This document shows, piece by piece, positions 13,001 through 28,000 of a stretch of 64,000 nucleotides of DNA (positions are counted from its first letter, which is position 1; every line of letters begins with the position of its first letter). This DNA comes from Triplophysa rosa (Eukaryota; Chordata; Actinopteri; Cypriniformes; Nemacheilidae), in NCBI RefSeq assembly GCF_024868665.1, contig NC_079898.1, forward strand, positions 24,788,367-24,852,366, read 5' to 3'. The translations under genes and the position numbers were made by a program. Under the pieces are notes generated by a model. That model searched no databases. It was not told where the DNA came from and was given only the letters and a program-made list of their open reading frames with translations.

Positions 13001-16000
13001 CACATGAAAAATGATCAAAATCCAGGTTATCACATTAAAAAAATGTTTTGCTATACATGTATAAATATGACTGTTGTATTGCTTAAAAGTGAATCTGAAC
13101 TTGTTTTCTTTGCCGTATTTGACGTCTGAAAAAATACAGAGCATCTTTCACCTGTTTCTCCAGTTTTCATTTTCTGAAAATAAATGCAAATAGAAACAAT
13201 ATTTTTACTGGAAATTTGGGAGAAATATTGCTACTAGTTCAAAGAATGAAACAAAAACGATCATTTTACCTGTGTATTATGTGAGATAACATATCCTATA
13301 TATTACGTGACCAAAATTGATGTGACCTAATTTTACAAATATAAATCTAATGGTCTGATAATCAGTAATGGTAATAAATGAATTTGACAAAATGGGCAAT
13401 TATGTGCCTTAAGGAACAATTTTCTTCCATTCATTTTATTTATTCACCCTCATGGGATTCCAAAAACAGCATGAGTTTGTTTCTTCTGCAGAACACAAAA
13501 AGAAGATATTTTGAAGAATGCTGATGAGAATATTGAACCTCATTGACTTCCATTGTATGAGCACAAACCAGTGAGTCATTTCTCAAAATATGGGGTGAAT
13601 ATAAAGGGCGAATAAATGATGACGGGACTTTCATTTTTGGGTGAACTATCCTTTAAATATGATGTACATTAATAGGCAAAAGAAACATGAAAATGGTCAT
13701 GTTTTTTTCTTTATGTCCCTCCTGCTAAAATGTATTTTCTGCAAAGGCACTTTACAACGATGCAAAACTGTGTAAAGAAATTCATTTCAATTGAACAGTA
13801 CATCAAACCACAGACCCATGAATGCAAACGCTCTGAGATCTGATTTCATGAAATGATTGCTGATTTTTTTACTTTCTGGTGTTCCTCAAGCCAGTTTAAA
13901 GCACAAAAAAGAGAAAATTCAAAAACATTAAAAATAATGGTGCTTAAAAGGTTCTTCACAGCGATGCCATAGAAGAACCATTTTTGGTTCCAAAAAGAAC
14001 CATCTCTTTCTTACTTTTTATAATCTGAAGAACCTGTTTTACTTTTGTGAAACAGAAAGGTTCTTCAGATGTTAAAGTTTCTTTATGCCGCCAAAAGGTT
14101 CTTCTATGGCATCGAAGAACCTTTTGAAACCCCCTTTCTTTTAAGAGTGCACCCACAACAGCATCATCACTGTAAAGGTGTTGCAGTAAAATAAAGATGT
14201 GACCTGTTCCCCATCCACTCCATCGAGACCGTCCTCCCCATCTTCTCCCTGTCAAACACAGGTCAACAGGTCAAACACACGTTCACACATGTTTGGATGA
14301 GTTGGCAACAAGCACCGAATGTCTTCTCTTGTTTATGAGCCTAAAATTAACAAAACTGTAGAAAAAAATAACTTCTGTCTTCACAAAAAGACCTTTGACT
14401 ACACTGCAAAAACCATTTGAACACATCTGTCTTGGTTTTTCCCTGTTTTAAGAAAGCAAGACAGATTTGCACGGTTAAGATTGAAATATTTTTCAATGTT
14501 TTCAAATAACATATACAGTAAATGTGTGCAGTGCAACAAAACAAAAACTCAAAATGCATTCTCTGTTCAGCCTTAAGAGTGAATTTCAGTGTGCATTTCT
14601 GTTTTATTCGCTAACCATCTGCAATACAGTTTAAGCAGGCGTGAAATGTGCCGAAATATACAGAATTATATTAAAGAGATGGATCTAACCAGCTTTGCGT
14701 AATTTCGCTAGTGAATTAATACATTCTTAGTTCATTCTGCCATTTACATCTTCGACAACTTCAAAGATTTATCATACCAATTTTTACTTGACAAATGATT
14801 ATAAATTACACTGATAAAGAACATAACTTTTTCCGTCTTAAAACACTTTTATAAAAGAACAGAATCAACTCCACTTTATTTCTGAAAAGTAAATCGAGTT
14901 AAAACTCATCACTCACTTTATTTCCAGTGTAGCCTCGCTGACCCTGTTAAAAAAAGACAATAAAACAGGATTTCTGTATTCGGCAGAAGTTTAAAACACA
15001 TCTCATGAGCTTTTACTCTCCTCATATACAGTACAGGAATATTCAGTGAAATATTATGTGCATAACCTTACATAAACAGAAATTCAGATAGCCACAGCCA
15101 TGCCGGTAGGCACTGTAGGTGGTTAGGCATGTATGATTTAACTCACTGCAGACATACTAACATGCATACTAAGATACATCCAGAAATTCAGTGCAGATAC
15201 AAACAGCACGAGATGCATTATTGATGATAAATCACACTTGGCTTTACCTTGCCTCCTCTGTTGCCAGGGCAACCGTTGTGTCCCTGAGTTCCATTCAACC
15301 CCGGCGGTCCTCGCTCACCCTGCCGGAAACCAGACGGGAGAGAGACTATTTATCTAAAGCATATACATGGCACATCTGTTCTTAAACATGCTCATCCTGC
15401 CTCTATATCATCAGCGACACGTCGCTATGGACGAGGTCAAAGGGCACAAATGTAAATGTGACATAAAACGGTTAAACCTCATATCTGCTGTACATCCACC
15501 TCTGAAAAACGAAGTCATGCGAAATTATATACCTTCGCTTGATTTGTAAACATTATAGGCTGTTAAACATCAGATAGACGTACCATAGCACCCTCATCTC
15601 CAGGAAATCCAGGGTATCCCATCTCACCCGGGAGGCCCTACGCAAGAGAAATATTCATGCGAATTTGACAAAGATGTCTTTAACATGATCCCGCCGTCTT
15701 CAAAGATACCTCATGTTGATCAAAGCCTGTTTCACTATTAAATAACGTCAATAAAATCATTCGTTTCTGTCATATTATACATTTTGTCGACTTAAAATCT
15801 ATCATCGAATCTATTATCTATTATTTACAGACTCCAACACACATCACCTATTTTTGTCATTTTTATGGATACTACTTACTACTTTGATTAAAACGCAACT
15901 TTAGCCTGGATATCACAAACAGTGTCACAAATGATAAAGATATTTTCTACTGTAGCATGTCTCGCACTGTGACGTCGAGTCTTACCTTTTGAGCCGGGCG

Positions 16001-19000
16001 ACCAGGGGGTCCTCGTGGTCCAGATATACCAGTGCATGAACACGAAACATTACAGCATTCTTTCAGAGCAACTGATTCCTGATGGGAGACAAAAACACAA
16101 GGTGCGTGAGCCTCAGTATTCCTCTTAAAAGCACATCTCAAGATGGAAAAGTGATAAACGTACAAAAAAAAAACACACAGCCAGGTTTGCGAAATAAACT
16201 GGTTTCACATTTTAAGGGAATTATTTAAATGCCTCTGCCATTTTTATTGTGTATTGTTGACTCAATCTATAGCAGCTGAGCATAAAATGTTATTTCTCAG
16301 ATTTTTCTCAGAGTTGTCTGTTGTGGGGTCCGTGTAACGCTTCACAATTCAATTTTCAGACCATACAATGTAAATGCAAAAGTAGAAAAACGTAAAAACA
16401 AAACGTCAATTTTTTATTTTTTGGTAACTCTGTCATTTTATATTTACGATTTTCTCATATGATTTTTGACTTGTGACATTTTCTAAAGTGTCATTTAAAA
16501 TATCATTTTTAAATTAAATAAACTTTTAAAATGTTCGTTCTGGGCCATGATGCATTACCAATTATCGCAAGGAAAATGGGCGAGTCTATTCTCATTCAGG
16601 AGGGGCGGAGCGGAAGTGAGCAGTGTAGGTAATCTCGGTAATCGCCAGAGCGTTAGGTGTTCTTTATCATCATCGTCGTTAAACATGGATGACCTGTTCC
16701 AGTTCAGCTTGCATCATGGTGCGAAATGACTGACGGTGATGGCGAGGGATATCAGTAGGGATCGGCTGGAAGCTATATTTAAGGTAACTTATTAACTAAA
16801 CGTTTATAGTTACACAGTTACACCATATGTGATTCCAAGGGTCTTGAAATAGCTGATACTTCTGAAACAAAAGGTAACTCATTGTTGTTTTTGTTGTTGG
16901 TGGTGCTGTTGGATTATATTGATTACAACAATAAATAATGAAACTTTAAGATTGTGTTAGAACTACATATTGTAACTGTAGTGTACCCCACTGTTATATT
17001 AAAGTTTAATGACTGTAATAGTTGACAAAATAAAATGTTCTTAATCTTTGAATTTTAGATTTGGAGTTTTGGAAGTCACCCAGTCGCAAGATCTTTGCAT
17101 TGATGTTCTTGCATTGCTTCTAAATGTTGCTTGGTGGGACTACAGAACTTCGTCCCTGTGTGGAACTCACACACAATTCCACACAAGGGCATTCCTGATG
17201 CTCTTTTCGAAGCCCATCTGAGGACTGCACAAATTACGTCTCACCTTATACCACCCGCCGAGGTTGTGGCTACAGACAGGGGCGGACTGACCAGTAGGAC
17301 ATTCTGTCAAAGTCCAGAACGGCCGTCCGACCGACGGCCTACTGCCGCGACCAGGAGCGGACCGGCCATCTGGAGTATCGGAAATTTTCCGGGTGGGCCG
17401 CTAATGTATTGGGCCGTAATGGACGCTATTACAGGCGGACGTTATTAACGCGAATGCACGCAACGCGAAGGCATTAGCGAGACGGACACGTATACATGTG
17501 TAACTCCAGGGCCGTTTTTGCTTCCCATACCGCCCCTGGCTACAGACTATATTAACAATGGAGGAAGTTTAACGTATCCATCACCATATGGACAAGACCC
17601 TCTTTATGGCTACCCTGACCTCCAGCTGCAGAGGGAAAATCTGTGGTCGTCAACATACCAGTGTGACCATATTTTTTACCCACTCTCATGGGTAATAGTG
17701 GTGCATTTTTGGATGCACAGGAGACGTACATGAATATTACATACAGTTTGGAGCCATAAGTGTTATTGACGATTTGATTATCGACCATGTGATTTCAGTT
17801 AAATAAAAAAAACGAAATGTATGACTAGCCTACGTTGTTACATGTGATGTTACAGTGTGGTATTTGCAAAAGTTTTTGATTGCCTAGTAGTCACAGATCT
17901 ATGGAAGGTTACTGTTTATAGTAATAAAATAGTATAAATAGAAGAAAAAATTTATAAATAATAAAATAGTAATGATCTTTAACCAGACCACAGGATATTT
18001 TCCTTTCCTTAATGTTAAAGTTATAAGGTAACGTTAAATAAATTGACGTATTTGTAAGTCTTCACATCTCATTTACATTTTCTCACAGAAATGAACATAT
18101 TAATATATACATATTACGAATTTGACGAGACGCATGCTTTCAGGCTCTATCTCACATTCTTCGCCCAAAATATCAAGCCAAATAACAAAGCCAAGGTAAA
18201 TTAATTACATCATAGCGAAATGATTGCATGTGATCTTTCTGTCTGAACTGCCCTAGATTGTTTTGATTAATCTTAACACTGTTACTGGACATGTTTTAAA
18301 GAGTGACAATTCATACGTGCGCTTATTACTATCATTACGGTAATAAGTCACTGAAAGAGTGTGCGTCATACCCCTATGCTAATGGTACGACCCACAGCAC
18401 AAACAGAAAAACGAAAGATACAAAACTTGAAAATCGCCTAGTTTTCATTTGTTTAAATTTTCATTTCTTAAATTACAATTCAGTAAAATTAAGAAAAGGA
18501 GAGAAAATGACAATAATCCCATTACAAGGTTATCCAAAAAATTTTTTAAATTAACGTAATTTTTTTATTTTTGCATTTACATTGCATGGTCTGAAAATTG
18601 AATTGTGACCAACTTTCTCATTTTCTCTTTTCTCACTCTCTATTTAAGACTTAGAAAACATCAGCAAAACTTTTCATTTGTCAGTCATTTAATCTATAAG
18701 AATTAATCATTGAAATATTACACTGTAAAAAAATTGTTGAGTCAACTTGAAATAATAAGGCAACCTATCACAAGCACGTTTTTGAGTTAACTCAACAAAC
18801 AGAGACTGAAGTCCACCCAACTTAAAAATTATGTTTAAGTCATTAGTTGCCACAACATAGTCAAGTTTACCTAATGAACAACAGAACAACATATTTTTTG
18901 TTGGCTGAACATAAATAGAGAAGATGGATTGGTTATTTAAAATTAAACAAATGTATTTGTCTTTTACTACAATTGTAAGTGTTTTCTGCCTTAAACAGAC

Positions 19001-22000
19001 CAAAATTTTGATCAAATAACTGTTTAAACAGTACCGTCATGTCATGCACTTACATCTCAACATTGAACACACAAACCTCCACCATGGTAACAATCAAAAA
19101 CCATCATTCATTAAAAAAACTCTAAACTCAACAGATAACTAACAGTAACAACGATATTAAAGCATAAATTAAGCCAGCAAGAACTAAAACACTAATCTTT
19201 AAAAGAAAAACAAATAAGAAAGACAGAATTGAACATGCTGCAATGCATCTTGGGAAATTTCAAACTCAGAATACTCTGTTTTGTAAGTTGGGCAAACTTT
19301 CTGACGCATTTTGGCCAAAAACTTTAGAATCTAAGTCAAGTAAACACCGAAACATGTTTAGGCTCATTTTGTTTAGCATATGCAAAACAATCATTTGGTT
19401 CCTTTAACAAAAAATTCTATGTTCAAGTCACTTAGTCATTTATCTCTGTAGGGAGAATATTTTGCAAGTTGGATTTTTTACAGTGTAGGATCTCATCTAT
19501 GATTTTCTGTTTTATGGGATGACAGTAATCTGTATGTATGGACATAAAACATAAATGAAGAAAAAAAACATGACAAACTAGTAACAAAAATATGTCCCGT
19601 TTAATATTTTGGAATAAGGACGGGATGAATCTATTCTGCATTATAGAGTGAAGGGGTTCCATCGTTTGACATTCAGATAGTAAGAACAGATCTCATGCAG
19701 ATGATAAAAGCAAAATAAGTGTAAACACAGATCTGTGCTAGCGAATACTACAGACTGCTTGGCTGGTTTGAAGTAAACAGCTCTTATTTTGATACTTACA
19801 ATCTGTTTCATGAGAGCGTTGCCTACATTCAGCATGTTAATGGACAGTGGCTGCGTGTAGTCGAATCCTCGGCCAAATTCCAGGTGGTGAAAATCAACGA
19901 CTCCCTCCAAAGACACGATCAACAGCGAGCTGACCCCTGGAGTATAACACACATACCATTACTTCATCAACTAATTTAACCTTGCTTAACCTTGGATTTC
20001 CTCACTTTAACAACACTTGGGGTAACTGCAAACTACAGCAATGACGCTCATTCGGCACATGCTCAGTAGAGCTCATGCTATACCTGAGAAAGAGTGTGAT
20101 ATAACTTTGCGGGAAATGTTTTGCATTCACAAAGAATTGCATTTAAATTGATGCATTTTTACAGAAGTTACCTAAAAAGCATTCAAGGTACATTTTATTT
20201 GTGTGTGTGTTTTTGTGTCCTGGGAATAGAAGAACCTATGATCAAATCCCTCAAGTCCCATAAAAAACAAGGAAAAACATAATCACAGCATAAATCACAA
20301 TTATTGACCCACATATAAACTGTGTCTTACATCCGGCGTTGGGTTCGACGGCACTTACCACTGTGTTTGAGTTTCTCCGAACTCGCCATCAAATGCTCAA
20401 TAGTGTCGTCCAACCCGTCTGTGAAGAGTATCAACACCTACAGTATACATAAACATACAATCAGTGTTGGATATAACTAGTTACTAAGTAATTAGTTACT
20501 GTAACTTAATTACTTTTCATTTGGAAAAAGTAAAGTAAGGGATTACTCTAATTTTGTCTGTTACAGTTACTTCTGATGTAATTCAACTAAATACTTTGTG
20601 TAATATGTGTGTGCAATAGTGGAATTGACATCAAAATTCAAAGTCTGACTTTAAATTATGTGCTTTAATGTGTAATTCTCACAATTGTAATACTTTGGTC
20701 AGTTAATAATACTACTTTATGTAGTTTAATATTATTTATTTGAATTAATTAAAAGAGCCCTTTCATGACTATCCTTGAATCACTTAACTAATCAAGGTGG
20801 ATGTAGGATATAGAACGTAATTAGTAATAAGTAATTAAATACTTTTTGGAGAGAGTAACTTGTACAGTAATCTAATTACACTATTGAATATGTAATTAGT
20901 AACTAGTAATTAATTACTTTTTCAGAGTAACTTGCCCAACACTGCATACAATAAAAAAAAACACGACTGTATCATTATAGAAATGTGTGTTTTCAAAAGC
21001 TAGAATTGTCACTAGTCTTCGTTTTAAAATAGTAAACATTGTGTTCAGTGTCTTCACCTGTCTTCGTCTTTGAGCAGAATAATATCAATATTGCTTTCAG
21101 AAATGTCTTACAACTTATAAATAAAAGCCATAAATTACATAAATTAGACCCAACTGCATTATAGACTAACAATACTAAAAACATCTTAAAATCATCTAAA
21201 AATGAGTATTATCTGAAACAAAACTACAGTAGTGATGTTCAGCTTTGGAAAATTGGCATCCTTGCCTTCAAAGATCTGTATTAAAGATGTCTATATGTGT
21301 GTTGCGTTTGGAGTGTAAACTTTGAAAAGAATTTCAAGAGGCTTGATAGAAAATGACAACACACGAGCAAAGCTTACTGAGTCTAGATCCGGAAGAATGA
21401 CTGCTGAAGTAAAAAAGTCAACAAAATATGAATAATTGATCAAAATACTCAATGACTGCTTCATTTTTTAATCGATGCATGTTTTTTTTTATTGGAAGAA
21501 AACCCCATATTCACTGATACGCTGTACTTTGCCTTTTTGATAAATAACTTTATCAAATAAATATCTTAACAAAGTTTTGTTTCTGCATTTGTACCTCAAA
21601 CCTTATAGTCTGATGGTTCATTCTAACCTGAAGAGTCATTAAAAGCAAACATTGCACAAATACGACACCACTTTTGGCCACGACTACAGTGTGTGTTCCA
21701 CTTACAAGAATTGTGTGGTGTAATAAATCGTTTATTTTCGGTGGTCATTCTTAAAGGGACAGTTCGCCCAAATATGAATATTCTGTCATAATTTATGAAC
21801 CCTCTCGTCGTTTCAAACCTGTATACATTTCGTTGTTCCGCTAAACACAAAGGAAGATATTTGCAAGAATGTCAGTAACCAAACAGATCTCATCCCCCAT
21901 TGACTACCATAGTATTTATTTTCCCTTCCATGGGAGTCAATGGGGGATGAGATCTGTTTGGTTACTGACATTCTTCCAAATCTCTTTCTCTGTGTTCAGC

Positions 22001-25000
22001 AGAACAAAGAAATGTATTTTTCATTTGGAACAACATGAGGGTGAGTAAATGATGACAGAAATGATATTTTCGGTTGAACTATTCCTTTAATGTCATACCC
22101 TACCTTCACTTTAGCAGTGGAGCGGACAAACTTTTCTCTGAAGGAATCCAAGAGGAATGTGTTGAAGGCCAGAGGAACGGCGGGTCGCAGTAACAGCACC
22201 TTCTTGGCCACATCCTCGTTGTACTTCTCAAAGTCAAAATCCTCCAGAACTCTGCCGTCCTGACCAGAAACAAGCCTGTAGCCTATTTTAGTTTCGATTT
22301 TGTCGGTGGTGATGCAGCACAGATCTGGCATCACGGAGACGCTGTGAAGTGCTGCTCGGACCAGCGGCTCTACATGAGGTCTTAACAGAGGCTGTGTGGT
22401 CGCCCGTCTGGACTCGTCAAACCCGATCCCAATGTCAATATTGCAATCTATGCAATCAAAAAATAAGTATTTGGGCATTTAAGTCACACTTAAAGATGTT
22501 TGAAAGCCACTGCATCAAATAACAAAACCAAGGGTCATTTTCGGAGGCATGTGTTCATGGGTTTTGATGTGATATAGATATGATTTCATTGAATCATTCA
22601 AGACAAGTTCCACTAACATTTGGCAACCAGAAAATCTTTTTTTTATTTCAAAAGACCAAAAAGACTTCCTACATAAAAATACATTGCAACTACTTACCCC
22701 TAGGGTCTATGGATTGGTGGTGACGGCAAAGCAGACTCAACACTTTCTTTATGGTAGTCTTCAGCTTAAGGCTTTCGAAGGTCTCGATCAGGACCCGATC
22801 GGGCGTTCCAGCTATCTCGAGCAACTCAGATTTTCTTATTTCTTTTCCAACACCAATAACAGTGATTTCAATCTTCTTGGCTCTGAGATCGGCCAAGGCT
22901 TCCAAGTCCTTGTCATCATTAGCCTCTCCGTCTGTGATGAGCAGCAGATTCTGCGAGACTCCCTCAGCGATTCTGGATCCATGCTTTGAGGTGAAGTATT
23001 CCTTAATACGTCTTATGGCCATCCATGTGTTCGTGCCCTGTTTTCTTTGTTTGATATCTTGAATACCCGCATTTACACCTGCTAAGCTACTGTAGGTGTT
23101 CAAGTAAAAGTGGTCCAAAAAAATATCGCTGAATTGGGCGACACTCACTCGCCATTTGTCTGGAGCGATATCGAGCTCTTTCACGATGCCGAACATTGTT
23201 TTTTTGACTACATCCCAACTTGGAGCCTTGATAGATTCTGATCCATCGATTAGAAATACAAGGTCTGCCATCTCTTTCTCACAAACTGTAAAGAAAAAAA
23301 CATTAGGACTTGACAAACTATATGAATAGAACAACAATATGACGCACTGTCGCAGAGCTATTTTGAAACATTAAAGCGACTGTTTTGTTAGCTACAAGTT
23401 ATAAACAGGGCTGGGAAGGTTACTTTTAAAATGTATTTCACTACAGATTACAAAATACATGCTTTAAAAGGTAATTTGTAACGTATTTCGTTAGATTACA
23501 CAAGTTCTGTAATTTAATCTAAATACTTTAGAATAATTTGGAATACTGATAAGGTACGTAACACAAAGGGATCGCCAAACAGAGGACTTGGTTTTCCTCT
23601 GCATTTTATTTGAAACAACATTAGTTTTCCACAATATATCTTAAAGCAGTAGTTCTCAAACTGGGGGCCGTGGCCCCTGGGGGGCCCCGAGATGGATCCA
23701 GGGGGCCATAGAATTTGTGGCATTTTATGAAATATAGAAATTGATCATAGATTTTATGCAATCAAACATCAGAAAAATAAGACCACCAGACAAAAGAATT
23801 GATGTTTCAGCATTGTATAAATTAAAAAATCTTTACACATCATCCTGTTTAAACATTTCACCCCCTTCTCTGAATGCATTGTGTTTCATGGAAACTTGTT
23901 TGCATCACTAAATAAAAAATAAAATTTAGTTTTTTCAAACTTGCAAGATTTAAACTCGCAGTTGCAAGTTATGAAATCAGAACCGCATGAAAAACTCACA
24001 ATTGCGAGATCTCGCAATTTTGACATTTGTATATTAAGTTTATTTCATGCAATTCTGACTTTATAACTTTATAACAATTCAGAGTTTTTTTCTCAAGTTC
24101 GCAATTCTGAGAAAAAAGTCAGTGTTTTTTCTCTCATTGGACTGACAGATGCAATTGTGTGTGTATATCTCTCACAATTTTAAGAAAATAAATCAGATTT
24201 GTGAGTTATAAACTCGCAATTGTGAGAAAAAGTCAGAACTGTGAGTTAAATGAACTCTGAGATAAAAAGTCGTAATTACCTAAACAAATTACTTAAACAA
24301 GAGACTCGCAAAACATGAAAACAGTCGTTGATCATTCAGGTAACCACAGACATTAAAGATTCAAGGGTATGTCAATTTTTTATGTGGCAATTTGTATAAA
24401 TTGGCTCAAATTGTGTAATGAAGTATACAGTATGAAAACTTCTATTGCGTGAAATAGCTTATTCAGAACAGTACTAAATAAAATTAATATGCAATTTCTA
24501 TGAACCCAGATCCCTCTTATTTTGTTAACATTATTCCAACATATTCTGCGAGGGGCATGAAAATGAGCAGAACTGTAGTTTGGGATGCTTTTGCAGAATG
24601 ACAGAGTCAGAGAATCACCGATTGCTGTTTACATGAATGGCCCGTTACAGTTAATATAAAGTTTAAATGAAATAAATGCCATTGAGATTCCAAGTAATCA
24701 CTTGGTAATCTAAAATACTTTTCGGATGTAACTGTAATTTGATTACCACCATTTAAAAAGTAACTGTAATGAAATACAGTTACTCAAATTTTGTATTTTA
24801 AATACGTAACTAAGTTACATGTATTTCGTTACTCCCCAGCCCTGGTTATAAACAACATGTCCAAGTACATAAGCTACATTTAAAGGTGCAATACGTCACT
24901 TTTTTTGGTTAGAAATAAATTCTAGTACAATAAATTATGTTGCAAACTGTCTCTTCACCATATTTAGATTTGCAATTATATAATAATTTCTGTCTTCTAA

Positions 25001-28000
25001 AATATAAATTTAACCTTAAAATAATGATTTAGAATTTAAACTGCAACCTGCGATTTTATATTTCAAACAGAGATGGCGATAGAGAGGCAAAGGTTCAAAC
25101 TGCAGCTTTAATAAGAGCTCGATATCTTTAAATAAATAATCCTCATTTGAAAACAATAGAATTGAAAATTTAACCTAGATGTACTTCTGCATCGAAAACA
25201 ACTTTTTTTATTTAAATGTATGAAATCAAGGTGATTAATTGCATCCTGAATAAAAGCTTGTGATTACATACTATAATGTTTGTGCACTGTGTGCACATCT
25301 ATAAACATACATTTGTATATGTAATGTATATATTTAAGAAAAGTCTAAAAATGTATAAATGTTATACACATAACTTAAATTCTATGTAAATATTAATATA
25401 TATGAGCAAATATTTCCTAAATATATCCAGTATGTGTTCGTGTATGAGTTTTTAAATAAATAACAAATATGCACAGTGCACAATCATATATTATGTAAAC
25501 ACAAACTTTTATTCTGGATGTGATTAATCGTAAAACATCCTAATTGAAAAAAAATCCTAAAAGTGTAAAATACAATAAAATAACAGCTGCATTGCCACAG
25601 GATGACGTATTTAAATGAGAAATGAGAATCACCTGGTTTAGTGAGATTGCAGAGCTCACGCGTGATTTGTTTTTGAAGTCCGGTCAGCCCATGATAGTCG
25701 TTCACATAGAGAACTTTTCCTCTGCTTCCTGCTATCGTTCTTAGCTCCACCTCCCGGGCTCCTGCCGCACCAATAGCAAAGAGGTTGACTTCCGAAGCTA
25801 CCAGTAAACCGTCCCATTTCTCCAGACCGGCGGGATCGTCCACCTGTCCATCTGTGATCAGGAAGAGCACCTGTGGGACATTTTTTGCACGTCGTCCCCC
25901 GTGATCCTGGCTAAAGTAGGTCAGCGCGTACCTCAGGGCCTGAGCCGTGTTTCTGCTTCCCCCCGAGGCTTTGAGACTCGAGACGGCTCTTTCAACATCG
26001 GCCTGTTTGTAGTATTGGTTTAGCGTGAACTCGGAATGAGGGGTGCTGGAGTAGACGATCGCACCGAAGCGCACCCGCTTTTCTCCTAGTTCAGACTTGC
26101 GGACCACATTTGACATAAAGGTTTTCATTTCCAGGAAGCCAGTTTTATTGGGTGTGCCAGCGGCATCCAGAAGGAAGATGACATCCATCAGTTCAGGTCT
26201 CTTGCATTCTGCAAAAAATGTTTTACAATGTACGAACAGAGATAATGAACATTCTAAACGGGTAGATTTAATCGGAATAAAGATGACAGTACGGTTTTTC
26301 TTTACATACCCGTGTTACAGATCTTCAGAAGGACCTCGCTGCCTAATTCATGCAGAGACTCAAAGTTTTCTTCGAAGAAAATTCTTTCGTGAGACCCAGC
26401 AATCGCATCCAGCTCCAGCCGGTTTGAAGGTCCCATGCCAATGGAATAAATATTAATGCCGTTGTCTCTCAGGTCTTCAGCGGGCGTCCCTACCTCATCT
26501 TCACTGTCTCCATTCGTAAGGACTATCAGGAACTTCAAAGCTTTGGGCCGCCCGCCACTCGACACGTCAAATATCTGCGACACCTCTGTGAGGGCTTTTC
26601 CAGTGTATGTTTTTCCACTCATCTGTTGTATAGTTCTTATCTCATGTATTATTTTTCTCCTATCGTCAAAAGCGTTTAATAAAAACTCCTGGTTTGGGTT
26701 TGTGCTGTACTGAACAACAGCAACTCGCTCCTTGTCTGGACCGATCGCGAAGTTTTCGACCATAAACTCCAGCAGATCCTTGGTCTTGTTGAAGTCCTCG
26801 GGGGCAATACTTTCAGAGCCATCGATGAGAAAGACGACATCTGCCAGAAGACCTTCACATGCTGAAGAAAATGTCAGAAATATTCATAGATAAATAGAAA
26901 ATGTAGATAAACTAAAAAAAAAAAAAAAGCAAAAATATTGTTCAGAAAAGCACATTGAGCTAAATATTTCTCACCTTCAAAGGAACATATTTCTTTAAGG
27001 ATTTCTTTCCTGATGTGCTTGAGGAAATCATAGTTTTGAACATAAAATGTTCTTTTCCTGCTGCCGGATATTAGCTCCAGCTCAGACATAGATGCGTCTT
27101 TCACACCGATGGCGTAAATGGTGACGTTCATGTTCCTCAGCTCCTCAGCAGGGACCTCCACCGGCGTCCCTCTGTCTTCTGACTTGCCGTCCGTGATGAC
27201 GATCAAAAGCTCGCGAACCTTCTTCTCTCTTGTGTGTGCGGCATCCTTGAACAGCGGAATCATTTCCATCAATCCCAGATCGGTCCTGGTGCCGCCTCCT
27301 TCCATGATCAGATCTTTCACCGCCTGCTGGACGGCCGTTTTTGTGCTGTACGTGTTCAACCGGAAAGACACGGTCGCTCGGCTGGCAAACTTCACCACAC
27401 CGATGCGCACCTTATCCGGCGAGATCTCGAACACTTCGAGGAATTCCATAATAAATTTCTTCATCTCATCAAAATCATCGTAGGAAATACTTCCAGATTC
27501 ATCCAGAAGAAAGTAGATGTCGGCTTCTGCTGTTAGCTGGCATCCTGCCACGAAACGAAACAAGATTGGTTCGGAATTTGTATTTTTATTCTTTTTTAAG
27601 ATACAATAATTTTACTAATAAAGCTACTAGTGCTAATGTAAAAATGGTAGTGTTTTTATGTATTTTATATTTTTTCTGTATAAATGATTTTTTTTAATTG
27701 ATTTATATATTCTATGTTTTATTTATACATATATTATAAAACACATCTGTATAATATAAATATATAAATAAAGCATAGAATATATAAACACATAAATAAA
27801 ATGTATATTAAACATTACTATTTATTTTTATTTATTTATTCATATATTCTGTTTTAATTATACATCACATATTTCTATTATAAATATATATATTATTACA
27901 TACACATTAAATATATAAATAAAACAGAATAAATAAACAATACATAATATGAACATAATATAATATATAAAAATGTATTTTCCTTTTTGATGTGTTTTTT

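Noticed and set aside
17131..17448. A 105-aa + strand frame inside the 2.27-kb transposon
   Set aside because: No transposase motif; it runs through GC-rich repeat DNA.
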